From: Parundibacterium terreum
GTDB lineage: Bacteria; Pseudomonadota; Gammaproteobacteria; Burkholderiales; Burkholderiaceae_D
DNA length: 64,000 bases
NCBI RefSeq assembly: GCF_014636315.1
Contig: NZ_BMED01000001.1
Location: 310,316 to 374,315, forward strand
Reading direction: 5' to 3'
Shown here: one piece after another, positions 8,971 through 18,123 of the stretch
Position numbering within the stretch: the stretch's first letter is position 1
How the letters are laid out: every line of letters begins with the position of its first letter
Position numbers and translations under genes: made by a program
Notes under the pieces: model-generated
What the model saw: only the letters and a program-made list of their open reading frames with translations
What the model was told of the DNA's origin: nothing
Database searches by the model: none

Positions 8971-9570
8971 ATGTCCGAAAAAGTAGCCTTTTCCAAGTTG
9001 TCGCCGCTGGCAAACCTGATTTTCCTGAGCCGCTGGCTGCAATTGCCACTGTATCTGGGATTAATCCTTGCCCAAGGCGTCTACGTCTATCATTTTTGGT
9101 ATGAGCTGATCGATCTGATCAAGGCGGCATTCGGCAACCAGGTAGCGCTGGAGCACATTCTTTCCAATTTCCCCAACCTCGTCGATAAGCCGACCAAGCT
9201 GACGGAAACCACAATCATGCTGGTGGTACTGGGCCTGATCGACGTGGTGATGATCTCCAATCTGCTGATCATGGTCATCATCGGCGGATATGAAACCTTC
9301 GTCTCCAAACTAGGCCTTGACGGCCATCCGGATCAGCCCGAATGGCTGTCGCACGTGAACGCGTCTGTGCTGAAAGTGAAGCTCGCAATGGCTATCATCG
9401 GCATTTCGTCCATTCATTTGCTGAAGACCTTTATCAATCCCGGCCCCCAGGGCGACAACACCTGGATTGCGCAAACCGTGATTCACGTTGCCTTCCTGTT
9501 GTCTGCACTGGCAATCGCTTACTGCGACTACATAGTTACCAAAACCCAGCAGGCTGGCGACTCCCACTAA
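8971..9570 (+). CDS. yqhA: YqhA family (UPF0114) inner membrane protein
   Basis: The 199-residue protein matches the UPF0114/TIGR00645 family: an N-terminal FLSRWLQLPLYLGLILAQ helix, a second helix with MLVVLGLIDVVMISNLLIMVIIGGYE near the middle, the conserved SKL/HPDQPEWLSHVN loop, and two further helices. Function is unknown; it is a predicted four-helix inner membrane protein, remotely discussed as channel-like. It ends 53 bases before the fumarase start, so the two may share a transcript. The ATG follows closely on an A-rich stretch without a strong ribosome binding site. Confidence 0.85.
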   Translation: MSEKVAFSKLSPLANLIFLSRWLQLPLYLGLILAQGVYVYHFWYELIDLIKAAFGNQVALEHILSNFPNLVDKPTKLTETTIMLVVLGLIDVVMISNLLIMVIIGGYETFVSKLGLDGHPDQPEWLSHVNASVLKVKLAMAIIGISSIHLLKTFINPGPQGDNTWIAQTVIHVAFLLSALAIAYCDYIVTKTQQAGDSH

Positions 9571-9623
9571 GCCGCATTGCCGCCCACTATTCAGTTTTAA
9601 CCCCTAGCCATATAGCCACTATC

Positions 9624-11150
9624 ATGACAGTCATCAAAAAAGCAGACCTCATTGAATCTGTAGCCGCTGCATTGCAATACATCAGCTACTACCATCCGGC
9701 CGACTACATTGCCCATCTTGCACGAGCCTATGAAACGGAACAAAGCCCGGCTGCAAAAGATGCAATTGCGCAGATCTTGACCAACTCCCGCATGTGCGCG
9801 GAAGGACGTCGCCCTATCTGCCAGGATACCGGTATCGTCAACGTGTTCCTTAAAATAGGCATGGAAGTACGTTTCGAAGGTTTCGGCAGTGGCTCCATTA
9901 CCGACGCAGTCAATGAAGGCGTGCGACAGGGTTATGCGAACCCTGACAACGTCTTGCGCGCCTCCATCGTGGCGGACCCGCACTTTGAGCGCAAGAACAC
10001 CAAGGACAACACACCGGCTGTAATCCACATGGAGCTGGTGCCCGGCAATACCGTTGACGTGCAGGTTGCAGCCAAAGGCGGCGGCTCGGAAAACAAGACC
10101 AAGTTCGTCATGCTGAACCCATCCGATTCGCTGGTGGACTGGGTCATGAAAACTGTGCCAACCATGGGCGCCGGCTGGTGTCCTCCCGGCATGCTGGGCA
10201 TAGGCATAGGCGGAACCGCCGAGAAAGCGATGTTGATGGCGAAGGAATCGCTGATGGAAGACATCGACATGTATGAGCTGCTGCAGCGCGGCCCGCAAAA
10301 CAAGACCGAAGAATTGCGCATAGAACTGTGCGAGAAAATCAATGCGCTGGGCATAGGCGCGCAAGGCCTGGGCGGCTTGACGACTGTGCTGGACGTGAAA
10401 ATCCGCATGCATCCTACACATGCGGCTTCCAAGCCTGTCGCCATGATTCCTAACTGCGCTGCAACCCGCCATGCCCACTTTGTGCTGGATGGTTCGGGCC
10501 CTGTCTACATGGAACCACCATCATTGTCCAACTGGCCTGATGTGAACTGGGTAGCCGACACGGAAAAATCCAAGCGCATTGACCTGAATACATTGAGCAA
10601 GGAAGAAGTCGCGTCCTGGAAGCCAGGCCAGACCCTGCTGTTGAACGGCAAGATGCTGACCGGCCGCGACGCCGCGCATAAACGTATCCAGGACATGCTG
10701 GCCAAGGGCGAATCCCTGCCGGTGGACTTCACCAACCGCGTGATCTACTACGTGGGACCTGTGGATCCGGTACGTGATGAAGCAGTCGGCCCGGCCGGCC
10801 CGACCACTGCTACCCGCATGGATAAATTCACCGACATGATGCTGGAAAAAACCGGACTGATCTCTATGATAGGCAAGGCGGAACGCGGTCCGGTGGCGAT
10901 TGAATCGATCAGGAAACACCAATCGGCCTATCTGATGGCTGTCGGCGGCGCCGCCTACCTGGTTTCCAAGGCGATCAAGACCGCCAAGGTCGTCGGCTTT
11001 GCCGATCTGGGCATGGAAGCCATCTATGAGTTCGATGTGGTTGATATGCCTGTCACCGTTGCCGTGGACTCCACCGGTACTTCAGTACACAACACTGGCC
11101 CTAAAGAATGGCAGGCCAAGATAGGCAAGATCCCTGTCGCAGTCGCTTGA
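9624..11150 (+). CDS. fumA: Class I (4Fe-4S) fumarate hydratase
   Basis: The enzyme interconverts fumarate and malate in the TCA cycle. It has 508 residues from the ATG at 9624. The same frame stays open upstream to 9342, inside the YqhA gene, but that part is not fumarase-like. The N-terminal Fumerase domain carries RPICQDTGIVNVF and the cluster cysteine in NCAATRHAHF; the C-terminal Fumerase_C domain carries the YYVGPVDPV and GPAGPTTATRMD segments. Both domains are fused, as in single-chain FumA/FumB enzymes. Class I fumarases are oxygen-sensitive. It is followed 10 bases later by murI. Confidence 0.93.
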   Translation: MTVIKKADLIESVAAALQYISYYHPADYIAHLARAYETEQSPAAKDAIAQILTNSRMCAEGRRPICQDTGIVNVFLKIGMEVRFEGFGSGSITDAVNEGVRQGYANPDNVLRASIVADPHFERKNTKDNTPAVIHMELVPGNTVDVQVAAKGGGSENKTKFVMLNPSDSLVDWVMKTVPTMGAGWCPPGMLGIGIGGTAEKAMLMAKESLMEDIDMYELLQRGPQNKTEELRIELCEKINALGIGAQGLGGLTTVLDVKIRMHPTHAASKPVAMIPNCAATRHAHFVLDGSGPVYMEPPSLSNWPDVNWVADTEKSKRIDLNTLSKEEVASWKPGQTLLLNGKMLTGRDAAHKRIQDMLAKGESLPVDFTNRVIYYVGPVDPVRDEAVGPAGPTTATRMDKFTDMMLEKTGLISMIGKAERGPVAIESIRKHQSAYLMAVGGAAYLVSKAIKTAKVVGFADLGMEAIYEFDVVDMPVTVAVDSTGTSVHNTGPKEWQAKIGKIPVAVA

Positions 11151-11160
11151 TGTTGGTTTG

Positions 11161-12051
11161 ATGTTGTCCAGCTCCGCATCAGCAATAGACCCAGTGCGCC
11201 AACCGCTGCATGCAAATGCGCCGGTTGGCGTTTTTGATTCCGGCGTAGGTGGCCTGTCGGTACTGCAGCACATCCGCCAGCAGCTACCGCATGAATCCTT
11301 GCTGTATTTTGCTGATTCCGCGTTTGCGCCGTATGGCGACAAGCCTGAAGCTGTGATCGTGCAGCGCTCGCTGGGCATCGCGCAATTCCTGCTGGCGCAA
11401 GGCGTGAAAGCGCTGGTAGTTGCGTGCAATACCGCGACCGCTGCGGCAATTGCGGCTATCCGGCACACCTATCCCTCTTTGATCGTAGTTGGCGTGGAGC
11501 CGGGTCTGAAGCCTGCCATCGCCGCGAGCAATACCGGGCTGATCGGCGTCATGGCTACCAGGCGAACCCTGGAAAGTCAAAAATTTATCGCGCTACGAGA
11601 TCAGTTAAGTGAGGCGCACCAGGTAAAGTTTTTACCACAGGCCTGTGTGGGGCTGGCAGACCAGATAGAAAAAGGCGAGCTACAGTCGCAGGCCACTGCC
11701 CTGCTCTTGCAGGGCTATATTCATCCACTGATTGAGCAAGGTGCCGATACGCTGGTGCTGGGTTGCACGCATTATCCTTTTGTACGGCCATTGATAGAAC
11801 GGGTAATAGAACAAATGATCCCGCGCACCGGCGGGCAAAAGCACGCTGTTTGCATCATCGATACCGGTGAAGCAGTAGCTCGCCAACTGGCGAAGCTATT
11901 ACATGTCAATGATAGGCTGGCCGCTACAGAAGGTGTAGCGGATATGCGCGCATATACTACCGGCTCACCTTCAGACATGAGCAATGCATTGAACAACTTG
12001 CTGAAGATGAAAAACGCCAAGCAAATGGTGCAGGCAGTGCAATTTGCCTAA
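11161..12051 (+). CDS. murI: Glutamate racemase
   Basis: The enzyme makes D-glutamate for peptidoglycan in the cytoplasm. It has 296 residues from the ATG at 11161; a TTG directly before it is an alternative. The Asp/Glu racemase fold is shown by VGVFDSGVGGLSVL near the start, the first catalytic cysteine in VVACNTATA and the second in LGCTHYPF. The N-terminus is about 20 residues longer than typical and poorly conserved, so the true start could be further in. It lies 10 bases after the fumarase stop and probably belongs to the same transcript. Confidence 0.93.
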   Translation: MLSSSASAIDPVRQPLHANAPVGVFDSGVGGLSVLQHIRQQLPHESLLYFADSAFAPYGDKPEAVIVQRSLGIAQFLLAQGVKALVVACNTATAAAIAAIRHTYPSLIVVGVEPGLKPAIAASNTGLIGVMATRRTLESQKFIALRDQLSEAHQVKFLPQACVGLADQIEKGELQSQATALLLQGYIHPLIEQGADTLVLGCTHYPFVRPLIERVIEQMIPRTGGQKHAVCIIDTGEAVARQLAKLLHVNDRLAATEGVADMRAYTTGSPSDMSNALNNLLKMKNAKQMVQAVQFA

Positions 12052-12209
12052 GGATTGTGCAAATTCTCGCGAGCACTTATTTTTCAGCCCGTTTTCGCTC
12101 TATTTATTAACTTATTTCCCTATTTTCATTTGCCAGATTCGCAAAAGCATCGTATAATTCTTTGCTTTCTTGGAGCAAAATCAAGAAAAGAAGTTGGCAG
12201 TAAATCAGT

Positions 12210-12286
12210 GGTGGCTGTAGCTCAGTTGGTAGAGTCCAGGATTGTGATTCCTGTTGTCGTGGGTTCGAGTCCCATCAGCCACCCCA
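12210..12286 (+). tRNA. tRNA-His (GTG)
   Basis: A complete cloverleaf can be drawn: acceptor GTGGCTG/CAGCCAC, D-arm AGCTCAGTTGGTAGAGT, anticodon loop with GTG (CAGGATTGTGATTCCTG), and T-arm GGGTTCGAGTCCC. The extra G at the 5' end pairs with the C at the discriminator position, the hallmark of tRNA-His. CCA is encoded. Confidence 0.97.
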
Positions 12287-12299
12287 CAGAATAAAAACG

Positions 12300-12330
12300 A
12301 AGCGCACTTTTTTAAGTGCGCTTTTGTTTT
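12300..12330 (+). terminator. Terminator after tRNA-His
   Basis: Arms AAGCGCACTT and AAGTGCGCTT pair perfectly and are followed by TTTGTTTTT. Confidence 0.88.
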
Positions 12331-12393
12331 TGCGGCGGAGGTTTTATCCGCTGCAAAGAGGCCTACTCCCTCACAGCGGATGCGGGGATATTT

Positions 12394-13260
12394 TTAGTTA
12401 TCCCAGTCGCCTCCACTGCTGTCGCCGTCATCCCAGGATGACGCATCGGAAACACCAAAGTCGTTGCCACCCATATCATCATTGCGCGTCAGGTCCACCG
12501 GCGTATCGTTATTGTTCAAATACTGGTTAGCCATTCCTGACGAACGCTCGCTTCTGTCACCGTCAGTGAAGTGATGCATCAAGGCTTCACCCGCTACGAT
12601 GCCGGCACCAACCGCAGCTCCTGTCGCCAGCCCACCTACTATGCCGGAACCTATACCGCCAGACGTGGCCTGCTGCGGATAAGCACCATATGTACCGGGG
12701 GCATATCCTGGCTGCGGCATGGGATTCACCGAGCCATATCTGCCGCCACCTGCATATACCTGCTGACTGCCGTTATTTCTGCGCACAAAAAAGACAATCA
12801 AGGCGATCACGCCGGCGCCCAGGATAATAATGCCCCAAGGCATGCTTGTGCCTGCATTATTCTGGCTGGATACCTGAGATGGTGTGTACACCGGCGACAG
12901 CGTTCCGGATTGTTGTGTATGTGCTTTTGCAAACAGGCTCTTCAAATCCTGTACTGCAGCGGGCTTGGCAAAAGGCAGGCCTGGGTCCAGCCGTTCTGCT
13001 GTAGCCAATTCGGTCTCAGCGCTGGAGAAACGCCCCTGCTTGGCTAGCAGTTCTGCTTCGACAAAATGGGCCTTGCCGCTATTTGGATGGTCGCGCAATA
13101 CCTTCTGCATCATCTCTTGCGCTTCAGCCATCTTTCCGGACTCTGCGGCTTGATAAACCTGATGCAGAGTGGGATCATCCGCTGCCATGGCAGTGCCAGA
13201 CAGCATGGCAGAAGCCAATGCCATTACAGCAAAGGAACGAAAAATAGTGTTCTTGATCAT
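12394..13260 (-). CDS. Exported TPR protein with membrane anchor and Gly/Asp-rich tail
   Basis: The protein has about 288 residues from the ATG at 13260 (a GTG precedes it). A signal peptide ends near AMA. Residues about 30-110 form two TPR-like helical repeats (AGKMAEAQEMMQKVLRDHPNSGKAHF, GRFSSAETELATAERLDPG). One transmembrane helix follows near residues 143-163 (MPWGIIILGAGVIALIVFFVRR). The rest is Gly/Tyr/Pro-rich, then a glycine-rich segment GIGSGIVGGLATGAAVGAGIVAG, ending in an acidic tail with SSWDD and GGDWDN. The family is unnamed here. It lies downstream of the LuxR-type gene on the same strand. Confidence 0.7.
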   Translation of the reverse strand: MIKNTIFRSFAVMALASAMLSGTAMAADDPTLHQVYQAAESGKMAEAQEMMQKVLRDHPNSGKAHFVEAELLAKQGRFSSAETELATAERLDPGLPFAKPAAVQDLKSLFAKAHTQQSGTLSPVYTPSQVSSQNNAGTSMPWGIIILGAGVIALIVFFVRRNNGSQQVYAGGGRYGSVNPMPQPGYAPGTYGAYPQQATSGGIGSGIVGGLATGAAVGAGIVAGEALMHHFTDGDRSERSSGMANQYLNNNDTPVDLTRNDDMGGNDFGVSDASSWDDGDSSGGDWDN

Positions 13261-13400
13261 CACCGCACTCCTTGAGCTATTCCCGCAGTCAGAAAGCTGC
13301 GGATGCTTACTAAATGGAGCGCTGCAAAGACGAATTCAAGACAGGCATGGTACCGCCAACAGTGGATAAATGTATCAAACTGTTTACTGCCCGTGCATCT

Positions 13401-13427
13401 ATTCGTAACATTCGTAATATTCGTAAC
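13401..13427. repeat. Three tandem copies of a 9-base repeat (ATTCGTAAC/T)
   Basis: ATTCGTAAC, ATTCGTAAT and ATTCGTAAC follow one another without gaps, in the 199-base space between the LuxR-type gene and the TPR gene. They lie upstream of the TPR gene start and could be spaced protein-binding sites or plain slippage products. Confidence 0.7.
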
Positions 13428-13459
13428 AATAGCGACTGTATGTAAGTTTTATTACAAAG

Positions 13460-14167
13460 TCACAAGAAACCCAGTATCGCCGCTTTGATGACGCCTGCTG
13501 TTTTATTGCTGGCCCCCAGTTTGACCAGGGCATTGTTGACGTGGAAATTGACCGTGCGCTCGGAAATGCACATGATGTTGCCAACCTCGCCTGAGGTCTT
13601 GCCATCCGCGCTCCAGCGCAAAACCTCCACTTCACGGGTTGTCAGTTGCGTCTCGGCCTCAGGCAAGAATCTGGGCACCAGCAGGCGCGAAAATGCCTCG
13701 TGCGCGGTCTGCGCCAGCCAGGATTTTTGCAATGCCCGGTTACGCAATTCCTTGAAGGATAAATGGGAGTGCGAGCGCGCAAAAGTCAGCATGCCGACTA
13801 TGCCCCTGGCGTCGTGGCTGGATTGCGCCCAGCCAGCTTCCAGTCCATGCGTTCGGGCATCTCGCCAGAACTTGGCACTACCGACATATTCATCCCCCGA
13901 CCAGATATAGGGCGTGATTGAGTGCATGTCGTGGATTTCATGATCGACCGAATGATAGTAGTCGTCCAGATAATGCCTTTGCCATTGCTGAGGCTGGCTA
14001 CTCAGCATAATGACGCGCGGCTGGGACAAGGGCAGAGGCATGCGCATGCCGTACGCACAGTAGTCGTAGCCCAATTCATCCGCAATTTGCGATAAAGCGT
14101 TAAGAAAGCCCGCTTCAGTTTGTGCGTCCAGCAACAACTGTATTTGTTCTTCTTGCCAGCTATGCAT
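13460..14167 (-). CDS. LuxR family regulator with autoinducer-binding domain (LuxR solo)
   Basis: The protein has about 235 residues from the ATG at 14167, preferred because GGGGG lies five bases upstream. Residues about 10-155 form the autoinducer-binding domain: YDYCAYG, then WQRHYLDDYYHSVDHEIH and the Trp in PYIWS correspond to the conserved W, Y, D and W positions that line the acyl-homoserine-lactone pocket. The usual DP pair is DH here. Residues about 170-235 are the LuxR helix-turn-helix (LTTREVEVLRWSADGKTSGEVG, SERTVNFHVNNALVKLGA). No luxI gene is in the window. It is divergent from the fimbrial operon, which it may control. Confidence 0.88.
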   Translation of the reverse strand: MHSWQEEQIQLLLDAQTEAGFLNALSQIADELGYDYCAYGMRMPLPLSQPRVIMLSSQPQQWQRHYLDDYYHSVDHEIHDMHSITPYIWSGDEYVGSAKFWRDARTHGLEAGWAQSSHDARGIVGMLTFARSHSHLSFKELRNRALQKSWLAQTAHEAFSRLLVPRFLPEAETQLTTREVEVLRWSADGKTSGEVGNIMCISERTVNFHVNNALVKLGASNKTAGVIKAAILGFL

Positions 14168-14299
14168 CTGTGCCCCCATCGCAAGTAGATTTATCAAATT
14201 AACAATCCCGCTATATCCATACTAGAATATTTTTAACAAGAAATCCTTATTATTTTTTCAATTTACGTTAAATTGTTGTTAATTATGCCGATGCATTTA

Positions 14300-14318
14300 T
14301 CCTGTTTCCACTATAGGA
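14300..14318. promoter_or_regulatory. Imperfect inverted repeat, lux-box-like
   Basis: TCCTGT and ATAGGA are separated by seven bases in the spacer between the LuxR-type gene and the first pilin gene. Five of six pairs match. The odd spacing differs from classical 20-base lux boxes, so this is only a candidate. Confidence 0.25.
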
Positions 14319-14428
14319 GAAAAATAGCAATTTGGCTTTCAGTCCTGTCAACATTAACAGTTACATAAGTTATCAAAAGTGTATTCAATGAACTCATTAC
14401 ATTTCTCGCATAACAATGGAGGATGGAA

Positions 14429-14950
14429 ATGAAGGCGGAACAACTAAGAAAAATCACACTAGCCCTGGCAATTTTTTCCACCTGTCAGATCTTGAATGCA
14501 GCGACCGTCACAGCAACAATGACCAATACGGTAACCATCAGCAATAGTTGCACAGTTAGTACAACAGGCTTCACCACCACGTATGATCCGGTCAGCGCGA
14601 ACGTGTCAGCAAATCAAGACGTGACTGCAACCGTTACCACCAGTTGCACCCTGCTGGCGCCCGCCATCATCACCCTTGGACAAGGTGCCCATGCGGCGGG
14701 CGGTTCTACCGATATCACCCCGCTCAGGCGATTATCCAGCGGCGGCGGTAGCCCGGTATTCTTGAACTATTCCCTGTACCAGGATTCTGGCCGCACTACC
14801 ACCTGGGGCAATACCGCCCTGACGGGTGTATCGATTGTCGGAACGGGTGCTACCGCAAACAACACTGTGTACGCACGTATTCCGTCTGGCCAATCCCCCG
14901 GAGCGATAGGTACTTTTACCGACTCTGTGGTTGTCACCGTCACCTATTGA
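14429..14950 (+). CDS. Spore coat protein U domain pilin subunit
   Basis: The exported protein has 173 residues. The ATG at 14429 is chosen because GGAGG at 14418-14422 is at correct distance; the ATG at 14423 would touch it. A signal peptide ends near LNA-ATVTA. The mature part is a single spore coat U (SCPU) domain: a CTVSTTGF strand near the start, a second Cys (TTSCTLL), NYSLYQDSGRTTTWGNT and a C-terminal FTDSVVVTVTY strand, the latter typical of subunits of the archaic (sigma) chaperone-usher class such as CsuA/B. It is the first gene of a four-gene fimbrial operon and likely the major subunit. Confidence 0.85.
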   Translation: MKAEQLRKITLALAIFSTCQILNAATVTATMTNTVTISNSCTVSTTGFTTTYDPVSANVSANQDVTATVTTSCTLLAPAIITLGQGAHAAGGSTDITPLRRLSSGGGSPVFLNYSLYQDSGRTTTWGNTALTGVSIVGTGATANNTVYARIPSGQSPGAIGTFTDSVVVTVTY

Positions 14951-15059
14951 TTTGAGCGGCTGTGCGTTCATGCTGGTGGGCTCCTTACTTCAATCCATGC
15001 GTATAAGCAGAATGATGTCCAGAGTATTGGCGGCACTCGTGCTGCGTCATGACCAGGCT

Positions 15060-15806
15060 ATGCTGATTGCCTTTTATGCCCGAACGAAGAAGTCAGGGCG
15101 AAAATTTTTCTTGAATGTGCTGCTCTTTCTCTTGGCATGCCAAGCGGTCTTGGCCTGTGCCGCGGCATTCAACATCAATCCGGTTAAATTCCAGTTGAAT
15201 GCAAGCGACGCTGTCGCAGTAATGCAGATATCCAATCCGACGGATCAGCCCGTACGCTTGCAGATCAATGTGCTGGACTGGACTACCGACGGTTACAAGG
15301 AAGTTCTGACCGACACCGATGACCTGCTGGTCAACCCGCCGATCTTTTTGCTCCCTCCCAATAAAACCCAGTACGTACGTTTCGGATTACGCACATCCGG
15401 CGACCGCAATCATAACATCGAAAAATGCTATCGCCTGGTAGTGGAGGAAGTGCCCACGGAAGCGCCGACCAACGGGCTTCGTACCCTGTTGCGCTTCAGC
15501 CTGCCTGTTTTTTTCTCGCCAAAAGAAAAAGATGAACAGCTTATATGGAAGCTGAAAAAACAAGGTCAAAACCTGATGCTAGTTGCTGCTAACGACGGAA
15601 ACATCCACGCCAAGATAAACGCCGTGAGCCTGACGGAGGACGGCACCAAGCCCTTGCTCAAAGTATCCACGCCAACCTATGTACTTCCAGGCCAGCATAA
15701 AGAGTGGCCGGTCGCACCAGCACAGAATCTTTCCGCTAAATATCGATTGGAAATCCAGACTGAAGATGGAGAGAGAAAGGAAATTCTCGTTCAAGGCGCT
15801 GAGTAA
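15060..15806 (+). CDS. Periplasmic pilus assembly chaperone (PapD/CsuC-like)
   Basis: The chosen ATG at 15060 gives 248 residues with a signal peptide (KKSGRKFFLNVLLFLLACQAVLACA). In-frame starts at 14970 and 14997 are also possible and none has a strong ribosome binding site. The mature protein has the two immunoglobulin-like domains of fimbrial chaperones: FNINPVKFQLN, the VMQISNPTDQPVRLQI strand, the FLLPPNKTQYVRFGLR G1 region, and YRLVVEEVP. Such chaperones hold pilins by donor-strand complementation before delivery to the usher. It lies between the first pilin and usher genes and overlaps the usher start by 41 bases. Confidence 0.82.
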   Translation: MLIAFYARTKKSGRKFFLNVLLFLLACQAVLACAAAFNINPVKFQLNASDAVAVMQISNPTDQPVRLQINVLDWTTDGYKEVLTDTDDLLVNPPIFLLPPNKTQYVRFGLRTSGDRNHNIEKCYRLVVEEVPTEAPTNGLRTLLRFSLPVFFSPKEKDEQLIWKLKKQGQNLMLVAANDGNIHAKINAVSLTEDGTKPLLKVSTPTYVLPGQHKEWPVAPAQNLSAKYRLEIQTEDGERKEILVQGAE

Positions 15807-18123
15807 ATTTTTTCTTATAGGCAGCCTCTATTTCATCTTATTTCCACTTTTTGCAGCGGAAGAGTCTTACTATCAAAAACAGGAACTATTGCTATCGGTA
15901 ACGGTGAATGATAAGGAGATGTCGGGTGTAATCAGGTTCGTGCAAACGACAGACCATCGCCTGCTTGCTCCAGAAAGTCTTTTTCAGGAAGCCAGGTTGA
16001 AAATTCCATCAACCAACAATGGATTAAGCGAAGTGCGGCGCTATAACGAAAATTACTATTTTCTGGATGGCGTGCCTTCACTGCATACAGAGATAGAGCA
16101 AGATACGCAGACGCTGAGCATCACGGCTCCCAGCAGTGCCTTCACCAATTCCACGTACGACCTGCATAGCCTCTCGCAACGCCGGGGAAGTACACCGTCT
16201 GACATCGGCGGATTTTTTAACTATGACCTTGATTACCTGAACAATTCAGGCAGGAACGGCTTGTCGGGCATTTTTGAACTCGGTGCCTTTGACGGAGCCG
16301 GCACTTTCACCAGCCGTTTTGTAGGGCGTAGCCAAAACGGGAGCAATTCCCTGTATCGCCTGGACAGCCAGTACAGCCGGGACTTCCCGGAAGAAATGAG
16401 CGTACTGGTATTAGGCGACAGCGTAACTGCTGCAAGTCCTTTCGCGCGCCAGTATTACTTCGGAGGCTTGCAATGGAAAACCAAGTTTGCAACCAACCCC
16501 GGCTATCAATATATCCCGCTCCCCCTGATGCGCGGCACGGCGACCTCCCCCTCCGTTGTGGACATCTACATCGACAACGTTTTGCGCCTGCGCCAAAATG
16601 TCGATACCGGGCCATTCGCGATCAATAACCTGCCCGTTTTTACCGGCCAGGGAAACGTGCAAATGGTCGTCAGGGATGTCTTGGGCAGGCAGCAGTTGTA
16701 TACGCAAAGCTATATCAACAGCGCCCAGCTATTGCGCGCCGGTGTCAAGGACTATTCCGTAGAAGTTGGAGCCCTGCATGACGGCTTTGGAACACGGGAC
16801 GATTCCTATGGAAGAGTTTTCGGGTCCGGCAGCATGCGTTACGGCTACTCCAGCCAACTGACCCTGCAAGGTACCGCAAATGTAATGCGGGAAAAACAAA
16901 CACTGGGTCTCGCTTTGACCTATGCGATCAAGGATATCGGCATCGTCAGCTCCGGCCTCGGGTACAGCCATGCGAGGTCCGGTAACGACAGCCGGACTTT
17001 CATCCAATACGACAAGCAAAACATGCTCAACAATTTTTCCGTCCGGGTGCAGAAGGTGGGGAAAAGATATTGGCAAACCTTGCCGGACGATACCGATCTG
17101 GCCTCTTCGCTGGAAATGCAATTACAGGACAGCATCTCTTTTTCGCGAAGAATGGCTTTTTCCGTGGGTTACTTCAAACAAAAAAACCGCGACCGGCCGA
17201 ATGTAGCGACATTCAACGCAGGATTTAATGTTAACTTTGATAATGGCAGCATACTGAATGTAGGCTTGATCAAGTCGCTGACGGATACCCGGGATCTTAC
17301 TGTAAATGCTCTGTATATCATCCCGATGGAAAACTATCGCCTGCTGCAAATGACTGTCAACAGGCAAAATGGAACACAGGGCTTCGAAACCCTGTACCAG
17401 CGTACGGCACCGATAGAGGGCGGATGGGGATATCGGCTGCGCAAGGGTTTTTTTGACTATCCCACCAGCGATATAGGAGTTAATTATCTTGGACAACTGG
17501 GTGATGTGTCCGTCAGCGCAAACCACTTGTCAGGCCAGAATAATGTCGAAGTCACGGCGCGTGGAGGTCTTGCATTTATGGGCGGGCATCTGAGGGCATC
17601 ACGCTGGATTACTGACAGCTTCGGGGTCGTGGAGGTGCCCATCAAGGAGCCTGTCGACATCTATGCCAATAATCGCTGGGTGGCCCGTACCGACAGGGAT
17701 GGCGTCGGTTTCATCCCCAACCTGATACCGTATGAAGACAACAAGATACATCTTGAAGGCGACTCCCTGCCCTTGAGAATGTCCCTGGAGCTGGAAGAGA
17801 GATTCGTCATGCCGATTTCCAGATCCGGCGTGTTATTAAAATTCAAGGCAAAAGAAAATCGCAGTGCGACCATCATCCTGACGGATGAAAGCGGTGAGCC
17901 TCTGCCGGCTGGTACTTTTGTTACCATCATAGGCGCGGACCAGACCGCAGAGGTGAGTCTGGTTGCCTTGCGCGGGCGGGTCTTTATTTCGGAAGCCAGT
18001 TTTCCAGCCATCGTTTCTATCGACACCTCCAAATTCAGGTGTGACATCGAAATCAACGCCGAACAAACACCAGAGGGGTTTCCGGTGTTGGGCCCCTATA
18101 TATGCAAGGAAGACAAAAAATGA
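15766..18123 (+). CDS. Outer membrane fimbrial usher (FimD/CsuD-like)
   Basis: The start at ATG 15766 gives 785 residues and a signal peptide (KFFLIGSLYFILFPLFAAEE). The N-terminal chaperone-binding domain begins YQKQELLLSVTVNDKEMSG. The central beta-barrel region contains the segments GALHDGFGTRDDSYGR and LALTYAIKDIGIVSSGLGYSHAR, with the middle plug-like part around PSVVDIYIDNVLRLRQNVDTG. The C-terminal domain ends with a conserved Cys pair (FRCDIEI...YICKE). Ushers thread folded pilins through the outer membrane. The open frame extends upstream to 15679, but that part lies inside the chaperone gene and lacks a signal peptide. Size agrees with the sigma class. Confidence 0.9.
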   Translation: MERERKFSFKALSKFFLIGSLYFILFPLFAAEESYYQKQELLLSVTVNDKEMSGVIRFVQTTDHRLLAPESLFQEARLKIPSTNNGLSEVRRYNENYYFLDGVPSLHTEIEQDTQTLSITAPSSAFTNSTYDLHSLSQRRGSTPSDIGGFFNYDLDYLNNSGRNGLSGIFELGAFDGAGTFTSRFVGRSQNGSNSLYRLDSQYSRDFPEEMSVLVLGDSVTAASPFARQYYFGGLQWKTKFATNPGYQYIPLPLMRGTATSPSVVDIYIDNVLRLRQNVDTGPFAINNLPVFTGQGNVQMVVRDVLGRQQLYTQSYINSAQLLRAGVKDYSVEVGALHDGFGTRDDSYGRVFGSGSMRYGYSSQLTLQGTANVMREKQTLGLALTYAIKDIGIVSSGLGYSHARSGNDSRTFIQYDKQNMLNNFSVRVQKVGKRYWQTLPDDTDLASSLEMQLQDSISFSRRMAFSVGYFKQKNRDRPNVATFNAGFNVNFDNGSILNVGLIKSLTDTRDLTVNALYIIPMENYRLLQMTVNRQNGTQGFETLYQRTAPIEGGWGYRLRKGFFDYPTSDIGVNYLGQLGDVSVSANHLSGQNNVEVTARGGLAFMGGHLRASRWITDSFGVVEVPIKEPVDIYANNRWVARTDRDGVGFIPNLIPYEDNKIHLEGDSLPLRMSLELEERFVMPISRSGVLLKFKAKENRSATIILTDESGEPLPAGTFVTIIGADQTAEVSLVALRGRVFISEASFPAIVSIDTSKFRCDIEINAEQTPEGFPVLGPYICKEDKK

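Noticed and set aside
9342..9623. Upstream extension of the fumarase frame
   Set aside because: These codons overlap the YqhA gene and do not resemble fumarase; the ATG at 9624 gives the normal family length.
14300..14318. Classical lux box between LuxR-type gene and fimbrial genes
   Set aside because: The repeat has odd spacing and one mismatch in the arms, so it is kept only as a low-confidence candidate rather than a real lux box.
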